From NCBI RefSeq assembly GCF_900119185.1, contig NZ_FPJE01000027.1:1-63201 (forward strand): a DNA stretch of 63,201 nucleotides, given 5' to 3'. The DNA is from Sinomicrobium oceani (lineage in GTDB: Bacteria; Bacteroidota; Bacteroidia; Flavobacteriales; Flavobacteriaceae). The position numbers were made by a program, and so were the translations under genes. Numbering within the stretch: the stretch's first letter is position 1; each line of letters opens with the position of its first letter. This document shows, piece after piece, positions 1 to 8,872 of the stretch. Below the pieces are notes generated by a model. It searched no databases. It had not been told where the DNA came from and was given only the letters and a program-made list of their open reading frames with translations.

Positions 1-283
1 GCCATATAAAATGGATGTTTTCATGTAGAGCCTGCTCTATTTTACGCGAAGAATACAGGTTGCGCAAATAGGCATACACTAAAATTTTTAGCAATACTTT
101 GGGATGATAGCTCGATGTACCGCCTCCACGATAGGTCTTTTCCAGGCTGCTCAAGTCTACCGAGTCCAAAATCGTGTTGACAATACGTACAGGATGGTTC
201 TGAGGAACTAGGTCATCATAACTGGGCGGAAGCAGGCTCAACTGCCCTTGGTCGTAGATCTTCCAGGTGACTTTTCGGCTCAT
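1..283 (-). CDS. IS1182-family transposase, N-terminal part (runs off the window)
   Basis: Reading leftward from an ATG at 281-283 gives an open frame beginning MSRKVTWKIYD, followed by a proline-rich LLPPSYDDL segment, HPVRIVN, a KTYRGGGTSSYHP block and LRNLYSSRKIEQ. These are the conserved N-terminal blocks of IS1182-type (DUF772) DDE transposases. About 94 codons are visible and the frame is still open at base 1, so the catalytic domain lies outside the window. The gene marks the left edge as mobile or accessory DNA. I cannot tell whether the element is intact. The family call rests on remembered motifs rather than a search. Confidence 0.82.
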   Translation of the reverse strand, partial: MSRKVTWKIYDQGQLSLLPPSYDDLVPQNHPVRIVNTILDSVDLSSLEKTYRGGGTSSYHPKVLLKILVYAYLRNLYSSRKIEQALHENIHFIW

Positions 284-318
284 GCTTAAATTTACAAACA
301 CAAAACCTTATAACAAAA

Positions 319-350
319 AAAAGAGGCTGCCTTTTTAGACAACCTCTTTT
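319..350. terminator. Hairpin with flanking A and T tracts upstream of the transposase
   Basis: An AAAAGAGG arm with TGCC is followed by a short T-rich loop and a GACAACCTCTTTT arm. The stem has two mismatches and is flanked by A and T runs, so it could end transcription on either strand. It lies 36 bases before the transposase start, so it may also be the terminal inverted-repeat region of the IS element. The same core (TGCCTTTTTAGACA-like) recurs in hairpins at 757-797, 1170-1204 and 53463-53488. Confidence 0.5.
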
Positions 351-481
351 TTTATCCCCGTTAACGATCGGCATTAGGAAATATCATTGATTTTCTTTAT
401 ATTAACTGAAATAACCATACAGACATAAACCTGAAATGTCTTAAAATGTTCGGGAATATTAACTAAAAACCCTTAATCACC

Positions 482-661
482 ATGTTAAAGAGTATATCAA
501 ACTTACAAGATGTGAAAAAGTTATCACGAAAAGAACAAGAGTTAATCCGAGGAGGTATTGCCTGCAAACTGGAGTCCAACGGATCTTATTCGTGCCCCGG
601 GGATACAATCTGCGATTGGGACACCATGATGTGCAAAAAACCCTCGGACATCTACGGATAA
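482..661 (+). CDS. Double-glycine leader peptide precursor with cysteine-containing core (candidate RiPP/bacteriocin-like)
   Basis: This short gene of 59 codons begins at the ATG at 482. The first half is a leader with the segment VKKLSRKEQELIRGG, which matches the double-glycine leaders of Bacteroidota secreted peptides (a KxLSxxEqxxIxGG-type pattern) cleaved by C39-peptidase ABC exporters. GG is at residues 24-25. The 34-residue core then starts IACKLES and has four cysteines (residues 28, 38, 44, 51), several acidic residues and a C-terminal DIYG. A hairpin terminator follows at 757-797. No exporter, peptidase or modification enzyme is visible beside it, so the precursor appears orphaned here. 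I saw no convincing promoter or ribosome-binding site. The leader motif is seen directly; secretion and activity are inferred. It could also be a relic left by IS insertion. Confidence 0.72.
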   Translation: MLKSISNLQDVKKLSRKEQELIRGGIACKLESNGSYSCPGDTICDWDTMMCKKPSDIYG

Positions 662-756
662 TCGAAAAAGGTCAACCTTCGTATGTATACGGGGATGTCC
701 AAAAATTATTTTTTACCTTCTGAGATTTGCGCATTTAATTCTTTTCTCGGGATACA

Positions 757-797
757 AAAGAGGCTGCCTTGACAAAATTCAGGACGGCCTCTTTTTT
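757..797 (+). terminator. Terminator after the double-glycine peptide gene
   Basis: AAAGAGGCTGCC and GGCCTCTTTTTT arms enclose a loop of about 12 bases and end in a run of T. Six perfect base pairs form the outer stem, with a looser inner part. It lies about 95 bases after the peptide stop codon. Confidence 0.65.
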
Positions 798-908
798 ATT
801 CCCTGACGCATCAACACCAGCTCCATCAAAAAACTTCCATTTTCTTTATACACATCAACACGTAATCGTCCTCAAAAAAACGAAGATCACGAACACACCG
901 TGTAGTTT

Positions 909-935
909 ATCGATAAAAACATACATTTTATCGAT
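909..935. repeat. Perfect inverted repeat, 10-bp arms and 7-base spacer
   Basis: ATCGATAAAA at 909-918 is matched by TTTTATCGAT at 926-935 around the spacer ACATACA. There is no T tract beyond normal local composition, so an operator-like site is as likely as a hairpin. No start codon of a credible gene lies close downstream. Confidence 0.7.
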
Positions 936-1169
936 TTTCATGAAATCAGGTTTTCGCCAAAAACATCAAGACATCAACTTATCGGATATTTGAAACGTCA
1001 TTCAGAAACATACGCTGGATAGTCACTAAAAAAACAGCATACACTTTATTCGATTAAAGTTTCTGGATTAGTTAGTTGTTTTAAGATTCATGGTTGGTTT
1101 AGACTTTTACTGTAGTTTATTTTTGGGGTAGTTTAACATGCAAATGTTAATTAATAAACTCAGTAATTC

Positions 1170-1204
1170 AAGAAGCTGTCTTTTAGGCAGCTTCTTCTTT
1201 TTTA
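1170..1204 (+). terminator. Strong hairpin with T tract upstream of the M3 oligopeptidase
   Basis: AAGAAGCTGTC (1170-1180) pairs with GGCAGCTTCTT (1186-1196) around a 5-base loop and is followed by CTTTTTT. This is a good rho-independent terminator, yet no gene ends just before it. Confidence 0.7.
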
Positions 1205-1271
1205 TAGCATCTCCGCTTTGCTTTTTCTTTTCCCGCATAAATCCTATATTCGTAATCAGAAAAACTATATC

Positions 1272-3311
1272 ATGCCAGACATCAGAAAACTATTTGACAC
1301 TATATACGAATCTGCTCCTTTCCAAAAAATTCAGGCTGCAGACTACCTGCCACTTATTGAGAATGAAATACAAGAGGCCAAAAGAGAAATAGACCTTATC
1401 ACATCCAATACGGAGTCACCTAACTTTAAGAACACTATAGAAGCCCTGGAATTTTCAGGAAAATACCTGGACAGGATGACCAGCATGTTTTTCAACCTGA
1501 ACAGTGCCGAAACAAATGATGAGATCCAGAAGCTGGCACAGAAAATTTCTCCGATGCTTTCGGAATTCGGCAATGACATCCGGCTGAACCAGAAACTCTT
1601 TCAACGTGTTGAAGCTGTCTATCTGCAGCAGAAAGAACTCGACCTCAACGCCGAACAGACAACCCTTTTAGAGAACCGCTATAAGAGCTTTGCCCGGAAC
1701 GGAGCCGCACTATCCGAGGACAAAAAAAACAAACTCCGCGAAATCGACAAGAAACTTTCATCGCTTAGTCTGAAGTTCGGAGAAAACGTACTCGCCGAGA
1801 CCAACGCTTTCGAGCTCCATCTCACCGATGAAAAGGATATTTCGGGGATTCCGGAAGGTGCCCTGGAAGCCGCAAAAAACCTTGCCGAAAGCAAAGACAA
1901 AGAAGGATGGGTATTCGACCTGAATTACCCCAGCCTGGTCCCCTTCCTCACCTATGCCGACAACAGGGAGTTAAGAAAAAAAATGCTGCTCGCTTCAGGT
2001 AGTAAGGGATTTCACAATGATGAACTCGACAACCGTGAAACCGTATTAAGTATAGCACGTCTCCGCTTTGAGCGCGCGAATCTTCTGGGATATAAAACCC
2101 ATGCCCATTATGTTCTCGAAGAACGGATGGCAAAGACCCCCGGAAAGGTTAACGACTTTTTAAAAGAATTACTCGAAAAAGCAAAACCCGCTGCACAAAA
2201 GGAGTTCATACAATTACAGGATTTCGCCCGGGAACGGGATGGCATCAAACAATTGGAAAAATGGGACGGAGCCTATTACACCGAAAAACTAAAACAAAAA
2301 CTTTTTGATCTCGACGACGAAAAACTAAAACCCTACTTCAAACTGGAAAATGTGGTTCGCGGGGTTTTCACCATAGCTCATCAATTATATGATCTGAACT
2401 TTGAAGAGGTACACGATGTGGACACCTATCACGAAGATGTAAAAACTTATAAGGTAACAGATAACTCCGGAAATTTCACAGCCCTTTTTTATGCCGATTT
2501 TTTCCCTCGCCCGGGCAAGCGCAACGGCGCATGGATGACTTCATACAAACCTCAATGTATAAAAGACGGTATTAATGACCGTCCGCACATATCTATCGTC
2601 TGTAACTTTACCAAACCGACAAAGACCAAGCCTTCATTACTTACTTTCAATGAAGTCACCACCTTATTTCACGAATTCGGACATGCCCTTCACGGTATGC
2701 TTGCTAACACCACCTATCCTTCTCTAAGCGGAACCAGTGTGTACTGGGACTTTGTAGAACTTCCGAGCCAGGTTCTGGAAAACTGGTGTTACGAAAAAGA
2801 GGCGTTAAAACTTTTTGCCAGGCACTACGAAACCGGAGAAGATCTCCCCATGGAATATGTAGAGAAGATCAGGAAATCTTCGAGCTTTATGGAAGGAATT
2901 CAAACATTGAGACAACTCAGTTTCGGGCTTTTGGATATGAGCTGGCACGGTATCGATCCGACCACAATAAAAGACGTAAAGGCACATGAAAACAAGGCCT
3001 TCAGCGCTACAAACCTCTATCCTGAAACACCGGAAACCTGCATGAGCACAGCTTTTTCACACATCTTTCAGGGCGGGTACTCATCGGGCTATTACAGTTA
3101 CAAATGGGCAGAAGTACTCGATGCCGATGCCTTCGAACTCTTCAGGGAAAAAGGAATTTTCAATAAAGAAGTAGCTGTGAGTTTTAAGGAGAATATACTA
3201 TCCAGGGGTGGTACCGAAGACCCTATGATACTCTACAAACGCTTCCGGGGGCAGGAGCCCAAACCGGACGCACTCCTTCGCAGAGCCGGCCTACTGGAGA
3301 AAGTATCCTGA
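1272..3311 (+). CDS. M3-family zinc oligopeptidase (oligopeptidase A/Dcp type)
   Basis: This 679-residue cytosolic-looking protein carries the thermolysin-type zinc motif HEFGH at residues 467-471 inside FHEFGHALHG, and the downstream FVELPSQVLENW block that supplies the third zinc ligand in family M3. Length matches oligopeptidase A and peptidyl-dipeptidase Dcp (about 680). The GTSVYWDFVELPSQ context resembles oligopeptidase A somewhat more than Dcp. The frame is open upstream to 1218, but the ATG at 1272 (MPDIRKLFD) is preferred because the upstream residues are hydrophobic filler read from a T-rich leader. There is no signal peptide. The expected role is degradation of short peptides in the cytoplasm. 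A bidirectional terminator follows at 3327-3370. Confidence 0.9.
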   Translation: MPDIRKLFDTIYESAPFQKIQAADYLPLIENEIQEAKREIDLITSNTESPNFKNTIEALEFSGKYLDRMTSMFFNLNSAETNDEIQKLAQKISPMLSEFGNDIRLNQKLFQRVEAVYLQQKELDLNAEQTTLLENRYKSFARNGAALSEDKKNKLREIDKKLSSLSLKFGENVLAETNAFELHLTDEKDISGIPEGALEAAKNLAESKDKEGWVFDLNYPSLVPFLTYADNRELRKKMLLASGSKGFHNDELDNRETVLSIARLRFERANLLGYKTHAHYVLEERMAKTPGKVNDFLKELLEKAKPAAQKEFIQLQDFARERDGIKQLEKWDGAYYTEKLKQKLFDLDDEKLKPYFKLENVVRGVFTIAHQLYDLNFEEVHDVDTYHEDVKTYKVTDNSGNFTALFYADFFPRPGKRNGAWMTSYKPQCIKDGINDRPHISIVCNFTKPTKTKPSLLTFNEVTTLFHEFGHALHGMLANTTYPSLSGTSVYWDFVELPSQVLENWCYEKEALKLFARHYETGEDLPMEYVEKIRKSSSFMEGIQTLRQLSFGLLDMSWHGIDPTTIKDVKAHENKAFSATNLYPETPETCMSTAFSHIFQGGYSSGYYSYKWAEVLDADAFELFREKGIFNKEVAVSFKENILSRGGTEDPMILYKRFRGQEPKPDALLRRAGLLEKVS

Positions 3312-3326
3312 CCCTTCTAAAACAAG

Positions 3327-3370
3327 AAAAGCATAAGAACCTTAAAAATCAGTTCTTGTGCTTTTCCTTT
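3327..3370. terminator. Bidirectional terminator between convergent genes
   Basis: AAAAGCATAAGAAC (3327-3340) pairs with GTTCTTGTGCTTTT (3352-3365) with one mismatch. It is T-rich to the right and A-rich to the left, and it overlaps the last codons of the rhodanese gene, so it can serve both convergent genes. Confidence 0.7.
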
Positions 3371-3726
3371 TTAGCCTGCTCCTTTTCCCAGGCCTGATAC
3401 CCACCCTGAAGGTTATACACCTCCTTAAACCCCAGTGAGTCCAGAGATTTGGTAACCCTGGCACTTCGCTTACCTGTGCGGCAATACACATACACCGGCG
3501 TGCTTTTATCAATGCCCTTCCATTGCGAAAGAAAGTCAGGCTCCGAGCTATCCAGATTCAGGGCTCCTGCAAAATGCCCCTCTCCGTATTCATCCGGTGT
3601 ACGCACATCGACCAGGAATTTTCCAGCCAGGTCTTTTTCACTAAGCTTGGTAATATCTACATCCGCTACCTGCGCCTGAACAGATAACCCGACAAAACCA
3701 CATAAAACCAATAATAAGTATTTCAT
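3349..3726 (-). CDS. Exported rhodanese-like domain protein
   Basis: This is a single rhodanese domain of about 100 residues behind a signal peptide (MKYLLLVLCGFVGLSVQAQ). The Asp-Val-Arg-Thr-Pro-Asp-Glu-Tyr segment and the active-site loop CRTGKR (Cys82) are intact, so sulfur-transfer or sulfide-binding activity is possible. The start at 3726 is preferred over the upstream TTG at 3750 because it places the signal peptide at the N terminus. It probably acts in the periplasm. Substrate and partner cannot be told from the neighbourhood. It is a single gene between a terminator and a leftward membrane-protein gene. Confidence 0.85.
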   Translation of the reverse strand: MKYLLLVLCGFVGLSVQAQVADVDITKLSEKDLAGKFLVDVRTPDEYGEGHFAGALNLDSSEPDFLSQWKGIDKSTPVYVYCRTGKRSARVTKSLDSLGFKEVYNLQGGYQAWEKEQAKKEKHKN

Positions 3727-3761
3727 GATTACACGTATTTTGATCTTCAAAAATAACTATT

Positions 3762-4604
3762 TTATTTCCAGTTCTTAAACAATACCAGTAATACTGCCCA
3801 AACTACCGGGATGCCTTCCACCCAAAAACTACAGTAGTAACGATGTTGTTTTACCCTTGAGTAAATCAGGGCAAGTACTAACAGTACGATCACGACAAGC
3901 AATGTCATCGCATCCGTTCCCAACCGGTTCTGTTTTAATAATTCCAGGGCAAATACGACAACCAGTACATATATCCCGAGTTTTCTGGCATTTTTTATGC
4001 CTATTTTTTGCGGTATGGTTCCCAAAGAAAGGTTATCTACCGCCATGTCCCTGATCTCAAAAGGAATAGTCAACACCATAACAAAGAGAAAACGTTGTAA
4101 CCATTCGAGGACCACATCCTGTACCGAGGCTTCTCCGAAAGCCATAATATCCGCATTATTTACTACCGGAAGCACCACCGTTGCACCGCTCCACACCAAA
4201 GCAACAATAAAGATCTTAATACCGGGAGAATTCCGGATGTTGCGGAAAGAAGAAGATAACGGAACCGCATAAAAAAAGGAAAGGATCATCAATACGGCCA
4301 GCACGATAAAAGCAGCTGCATTTAAATGCAAAAGGTAATATCCACAAAGCAGAAAGCAGATAAAACTAAAGTATTGTATACTTTTTACATACCGGGTTTT
4401 TACCACGTAAAATCGCCTGGCTTCACTTCCGTATTTTATAAAATTATACCCGACAATGGTTCCGTAAAAAACGACATAACAAACATTTTCATCATACGGT
4501 ATCCCGAAGTTCAGCAGTGTTATAACCGTTAGCGAATATACAGACAGGGCCACATGTATACTTGCCTCGATATAGAAGTTGAATACCTTTGTTAAAAAGC
4601 TCAT
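3762..4604 (-). CDS. Polytopic membrane protein, UbiA prenyltransferase-like
   Basis: The 280-residue protein has about eight hydrophobic segments. A segment IPFEIRDMAVD near residues 180-190 resembles the second Asp-rich motif of UbiA-type prenyltransferases, but the first motif (usually NDxxD) is not clearly kept: the corresponding region reads YNFIKYGSE. It could be a divergent prenyltransferase or a relative that lost catalysis. It starts 174 bases from gcvP on the opposite strand, so the two promoters share one intergenic region. It ends 35 bases before the rhodanese start on the same strand. Confidence 0.55.
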   Translation of the reverse strand: MSFLTKVFNFYIEASIHVALSVYSLTVITLLNFGIPYDENVCYVVFYGTIVGYNFIKYGSEARRFYVVKTRYVKSIQYFSFICFLLCGYYLLHLNAAAFIVLAVLMILSFFYAVPLSSSFRNIRNSPGIKIFIVALVWSGATVVLPVVNNADIMAFGEASVQDVVLEWLQRFLFVMVLTIPFEIRDMAVDNLSLGTIPQKIGIKNARKLGIYVLVVVFALELLKQNRLGTDAMTLLVVIVLLVLALIYSRVKQHRYYCSFWVEGIPVVWAVLLVLFKNWK

Positions 4605-4726
4605 CGGACAAAAATAGAAAATAGACTTTATTCACGCATAATCTGCCCTGAACATTCCGGTTTACGACCGTTAAAAACTTTGTGTACAAGTAGATACAAA
4701 AGGTTATTTTTAACAAATATAATACG

Positions 4727-4734
4727 TATTTTTG
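4727..4734 (+). promoter_or_regulatory. -7 box of the gcvP promoter
   Basis: TATTTTTG matches the Bacteroidota -7 consensus TAnnTTTG exactly and lies 43 bases before the gcvP ATG. The -33 element is weak (a T-rich stretch near 4704-4712 without a clear TTG). Confidence 0.5.
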
Positions 4735-4777
4735 CGCCGCAAACACAACGATTTACACATACATTTAATTTTAGAGA

Positions 4778-7630
4778 ATGAGAACAGACTCCTTTGCAGT
4801 ACGTCATATTGGGCCGCAAGAAGACGACCTGGATAAAATGCTGAATGTCATTGGCGCAGAAAGCCTGGATCAATTGATTTTTGAGACTATTCCGGATGAC
4901 ATTTTACTAAAAGAAAAACTCGATCTTCCGAGAGCCCTCAGTGAAAACGAATTCCTTTACCATATTCAAAAACTCGCTGCAAGGAATAAGATGTTCAAAT
5001 CATATATCGGACTGGGTTATCACGAAACTTTCACCCCTTCCGTGATCAAGAGAAATGTCCTCGAAAGTCCGGGATGGTACACTGCGTATACACCTTACCA
5101 GGCTGAAATAGCCCAGGGAAGGCTCGAAGCCCTGCTCAATTACCAGACGATGATCTGCGACCTTACCGGTATGCCACTGGCCAATGCATCATTGCTCGAC
5201 GAAGGGACAGCCGCTGCTGAAGCTATGACTATGCTCTTCGAACTTCGTTCCAGAGATCAGAAAAAAAATAACACCTGTAAGTTTTTCGTATCTGAAGAAA
5301 TTTTACCGCAAACCCTTTCCATCCTTAAGACCAGGGCCATTCCACTCGACATAGAACTCGTTATCGGAGATCATGCGAACTTTGAATTTTCTGCGGATTT
5401 CTTTGGAGCTATTCTTCAATACCCCGGTAAGTACGGCCAGGTTTACGACTATAAAGAATTTGTGGCAAAAGCTAATGACAATAATATCAAAGTTGCCGTA
5501 GCGGCTGACATCCTAAGCCTTGTCATGCTCACACCTCCAGGAGAATTCGGTGTGGATGTCGTGGTAGGAACCACGCAACGATTCGGTATCCCGATGGGAT
5601 ACGGCGGACCTCATGCCGCATATTTTGCTACCAGGGAAGAATACAAACGAAATGTTCCGGGACGAATTATAGGCGTCACCAAAGATGTTAACGGAAACCG
5701 CGCACTTCGTATGGCCCTGCAAACCCGTGAACAGCACATTAAGAGAGATAAAGCGACCTCCAACATCTGTACAGCACAGGTTCTCCTCGCCGTTATGGCG
5801 GGCATGTATGCGGTTTATCACGGTCCGGAAGGGCTGAAATACATCAGTTCCAAAGTTCATCGTTCCGCAATTACCCTGGCAAAAGCCCTGGGGCAACTGG
5901 ACTATGAGCAGACAAACCCGTCTTATTTTGACACCCTTGTCATCCGAACCAATGCTGTCGCCATACGCAAAACAGCAGAAAATCACGAAATCAATTTCCT
6001 TTATATAGATGACAACACAGTATCTATAGCCATTAATGAGGCTACATCGGTCGATGACCTCAATGATATCATCGCTGTCTTCGCTGAAGTCGCAGGTAAA
6101 GAAACTATCGTTCTCCATACCCTGGAAGAGGCTACCGTCATCCCGGAAAACCTGCAAAGAACATCAGATTTCCTGAAAAACGAAGTTTTTCATGCCTACC
6201 ATTCCGAGACTGCCCTGATGCGGTATCTCAGAAGACTGGAGCGGAAAGACCTCTCCCTTAATCACTCCATGATTTCGCTGGGCTCATGTACCATGAAACT
6301 CAACGCCGCTTCGGAGATGTTACCGGTGAGTATGGCACAATGGGCCAACATTCACCCTTTCGTTCCCGTAGACCAGGTGGGAGGTTACCAGGAAGTCCTC
6401 AGCGAACTGGAACAACAACTCAATGTCATTACCGGCTTTGCAGGCACATCGTTGCAACCCAATTCCGGCGCACAGGGTGAATTTGCAGGACTTATGGTAA
6501 TACGTGCCTATCACGAAGCCAACGGAGATACCAATCGCAACATCTGTCTCATCCCGGCATCGGCACATGGTACCAACCCCGCTTCCGCAGTGATGGCAGG
6601 AATGAAGGTCGTAGTAACCAAAACCGATGAAAAAGGAAATATAGATATTGACGACCTCAGGGAAAAAGCAGAAAAGCATCACGAAAACCTCGCAGCCCTT
6701 ATGGTTACCTATCCGTCCACACACGGTGTATTCGAATCGTCCATTAAGGAGATTACGAGAATCATCCACGATAACGGCGGTCAGGTGTATATGGACGGTG
6801 CCAATATGAATGCTCAGGTCGGCCTCACGAATCCGGCGACCATAGGCGCAGACGTATGTCACCTCAACCTCCACAAAACCTTTGCCATCCCTCATGGTGG
6901 CGGTGGCCCGGGAGTAGGCCCGATCTGCCTGGCAAAACACCTCGTGCAGTTCCTTCCGTCGAATCCCGTAGTAAAAACAGGCGGAGAAAACGGTATCACT
7001 GCAATTTCAGCCGCACCATGGGGAAGTGCCCTGGTCTGCCTGATCTCCTACGGATACATAAAAATGCTCGGGGTCAACGGTCTCACCAATGCTACCAGGC
7101 ATGCCATCCTCAATGCAAATTATATTAAAAACAGGTTGAGCGGGCATTTTGATGTGCTCTACACCGGAGAAAGAGGCAGGGCTGCACACGAAATGATCGT
7201 GGACTGCAGGCCATTCAAGAAAAACGGTATTGAGGTGACCGATATCGCCAAACGCCTTATGGACTATGGCTTTCACTCCCCTACCGTATCATTCCCGGTA
7301 GCAGGAACACTGATGATAGAACCGACAGAAAGTGAAAATCTCGATGAACTCGATCGCTTCTGTGATGCCATGATCTCTATACGCAAGGAAATAGACCACG
7401 CTACTGCAGAAGATACAAATAACGTATTGAAAAATGCACCACATACACTCGAGATGCTTACTGCAGATCAATGGGATCTTCCCTACTCGAGGAAAGAGGC
7501 AGCGTATCCGCTGGATTATGTTGCAGAAAATAAATTCTGGCCTTCGGTAAGACGTGTAGATGATGCCTATGGCGATCGTAATCTCATGTGTACCTGTGCC
7601 CCGATAGAAGCGTATATCGAAGCCGAATAG
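4778..7630 (+). CDS. gcvP: Glycine dehydrogenase (decarboxylating), P-protein of the glycine cleavage system
   Basis: The 950-residue protein is a full-length single-chain P-protein. The N terminus [14 protein letters not shown] is typical, and both halves of the duplicated PLP fold are present. The Schiff-base lysine sits in [18 protein letters not shown] at residue 700, followed by the glycine-rich loop. It decarboxylates glycine and passes the aminomethyl group to the lipoylated H-protein. The genes for the H, T and L proteins are not in the window, which is common in Flavobacteriia. It is monocistronic, with its own promoter and a strong terminator at 7654-7690. Confidence 0.97.
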   Translation: MRTDSFAVRHIGPQEDDLDKMLNVIGAESLDQLIFETIPDDILLKEKLDLPRALSENEFLYHIQKLAARNKMFKSYIGLGYHETFTPSVIKRNVLESPGWYTAYTPYQAEIAQGRLEALLNYQTMICDLTGMPLANASLLDEGTAAAEAMTMLFELRSRDQKKNNTCKFFVSEEILPQTLSILKTRAIPLDIELVIGDHANFEFSADFFGAILQYPGKYGQVYDYKEFVAKANDNNIKVAVAADILSLVMLTPPGEFGVDVVVGTTQRFGIPMGYGGPHAAYFATREEYKRNVPGRIIGVTKDVNGNRALRMALQTREQHIKRDKATSNICTAQVLLAVMAGMYAVYHGPEGLKYISSKVHRSAITLAKALGQLDYEQTNPSYFDTLVIRTNAVAIRKTAENHEINFLYIDDNTVSIAINEATSVDDLNDIIAVFAEVAGKETIVLHTLEEATVIPENLQRTSDFLKNEVFHAYHSETALMRYLRRLERKDLSLNHSMISLGSCTMKLNAASEMLPVSMAQWANIHPFVPVDQVGGYQEVLSELEQQLNVITGFAGTSLQPNSGAQGEFAGLMVIRAYHEANGDTNRNICLIPASAHGTNPASAVMAGMKVVVTKTDEKGNIDIDDLREKAEKHHENLAALMVTYPSTHGVFESSIKEITRIIHDNGGQVYMDGANMNAQVGLTNPATIGADVCHLNLHKTFAIPHGGGGPGVGPICLAKHLVQFLPSNPVVKTGGENGITAISAAPWGSALVCLISYGYIKMLGVNGLTNATRHAILNANYIKNRLSGHFDVLYTGERGRAAHEMIVDCRPFKKNGIEVTDIAKRLMDYGFHSPTVSFPVAGTLMIEPTESENLDELDRFCDAMISIRKEIDHATAEDTNNVLKNAPHTLEMLTADQWDLPYSRKEAAYPLDYVAENKFWPSVRRVDDAYGDRNLMCTCAPIEAYIEAE

Positions 7631-7653
7631 CTTATAAAACAAGCCTCATTTAC

Positions 7654-7690
7654 AAGCCTTTCCGCGATTTTTTCCGGAAAGGCTTTTTTT
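7654..7690 (+). terminator. Terminator of gcvP
   Basis: AAGCCTTTCCG (7654-7664) pairs perfectly with CGGAAAGGCTT (7675-7685), followed by a run of T. Confidence 0.85.
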
Positions 7691-7748
7691 ATTCCCCTTG
7701 ACATCTGACAGTTTTCTCTGAATTAAAAAAGATGTTGAACATCGTATT

Positions 7749-7772
7749 TTTTACTATGCGCGCATAGTAAAA
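7749..7772. promoter_or_regulatory. 24-bp perfect palindrome, candidate operator of the KAS III operon
   Basis: TTTTACTATGCG is followed directly by its reverse complement CGCATAGTAAAA with no spacer. It lies 42 bases before the KAS III start and just upstream of a -7-like box TACCTTTA near 7788-7795, so a dimeric repressor bound here would cover the -33 region. The regulator is not encoded next to it. MarR- or TetR-type repressors often use such sites; this is inference. Confidence 0.7.
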
Positions 7773-7813
7773 TAAAAATCAATTCCATACCTTTAAAGAA
7801 AATAATTCACCAG

Positions 7814-8872
7814 ATGAATATTAAAATTACCGGTACGGGGTGCTACATCCCTTCCGAAATAGAGATGAATTCAGGTTTTGATCAACATGAATTTTTAGAC
7901 GCTAACGGTGTCAGGCTTGATCCTCCCAACCAGGTTATCATTGACAAATTCAAAGCGATAACGGGTATTGCCGAAAGACGATATGCCAAAGAACATCTCA
8001 ACACTTCCGACCTGGCTTTTTATGCTGCCGAGAAAGCCATTCAGGATGCTGGTATCGATTCCGAAACGCTCGACTATATCATCGTGGCCCATAACTTCGG
8101 AGATGTCAGGTACGGCTCTATTCAGGGCGACACCATTCCTTGTCTTGCAGCAAGGGTAAAACATGCTTTAAAGATTAAAAATCCGAAATGTGTAGCTTAT
8201 GATCTTCTTTTCGGATGCCCGGGTTGGGTGGAGGGACTCATCCAGGCCCAGGCTTTTATAAAAGCCGGTATGGCAAAGAAATGCCTTGTTGTAGGAGCAG
8301 AAACACTATCCCGGGTTATCGATAAACACGACAGGGATTCCATGATTTTTTCCGATGGCGCCGGTGCCACAATAGTCGAAACCTCCGCAAAAAACGAGGG
8401 CATACTCGCTTGTGAATCGGCAAGCTATACCCAGGATGAAGTATATTACCTCTATTATGGCAACTCCTATAATAAAGACCTGTGCAGAAATACCCGTTAC
8501 ATTAAAATGAACGGAAGAAAAATATACGAATTTGCCTGTATCCACGTCCCCCAGGCTATGAAAGACTGTCTGGATAAAAGTGGTGTTGCTATAGAAAATG
8601 TAAAGAAAATTTTTATCCATCAGGCCAATGAGAAAATGGACGAAGCCATTATCAAACGCTTTTTCCGGCTCTACAAAACCCCGGTCCCCGAAGACATTAT
8701 GCCTATGAACATTCAAAAAATGGGAAACAGCTCCGTAGCGACCATACCCACACTACTCGACATGGTTAAAAAAGGCGAAATCGAACGGCAGTCCATAAAT
8801 AAGGGAGATGTTATTATATTTGCAAGTGTTGGCGCCGGCATGAATATCAATGCCGTCGTTTATAAATGCTAA
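7814..8872 (+). CDS. 3-oxoacyl-ACP synthase III family protein (FabH-like ketosynthase)
   Basis: The 352-residue thiolase-fold enzyme has the full FabH-type triad: Cys135 in FGCPGWVEG, His269 in IHQAN and Asn305 in GNSSVA. The N terminus MNIKITGTGCYIPS is typical. It differs from housekeeping FabH in its insertion around DPPNQVIIDKFKAITGI and in its neighbours: a SAM methyltransferase overlapping its stop and a family 2 glycosyltransferase. That context points to a specialised lipid, polyketide or pigment precursor pathway rather than general fatty acid initiation. The product is unknown. Transcription may be controlled through the palindrome at 7749-7772. Confidence 0.85.
   Translation: MNIKITGTGCYIPSEIEMNSGFDQHEFLDANGVRLDPPNQVIIDKFKAITGIAERRYAKEHLNTSDLAFYAAEKAIQDAGIDSETLDYIIVAHNFGDVRYGSIQGDTIPCLAARVKHALKIKNPKCVAYDLLFGCPGWVEGLIQAQAFIKAGMAKKCLVVGAETLSRVIDKHDRDSMIFSDGAGATIVETSAKNEGILACESASYTQDEVYYLYYGNSYNKDLCRNTRYIKMNGRKIYEFACIHVPQAMKDCLDKSGVAIENVKKIFIHQANEKMDEAIIKRFFRLYKTPVPEDIMPMNIQKMGNSSVATIPTLLDMVKKGEIERQSINKGDVIIFASVGAGMNINAVVYKC

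Larger units (their letters stand above)
662..1271. other. Non-coding stretch between the peptide gene and the M3 oligopeptidase
   Basis: No convincing gene is visible on either strand. The stretch holds the terminator of the peptide gene (757-797), a perfect inverted repeat at 909-935, a second strong hairpin with T tract (1170-1204), and a low-complexity A/T-rich middle. The short open frames here start inside hairpins and have no family features. Two terminators without a gene between them suggest that a gene was lost or that small RNAs are encoded. Confidence 0.6.

Noticed and set aside
769-993. Open frame of 74 codons after the peptide gene
   Set aside because: It starts inside a terminator hairpin, has no family features and crosses a perfect inverted repeat.
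1218-1271. N-terminal extension of the M3 oligopeptidase
   Set aside because: It begins at TTG in a T-rich leader directly after a terminator, and the family N terminus begins at the ATG at 1272.
5513-6157. Long minus-strand frame within gcvP
   Set aside because: It lies wholly inside a certain gene, is cysteine- and phenylalanine-rich like other antisense shadows, and has no family resemblance.
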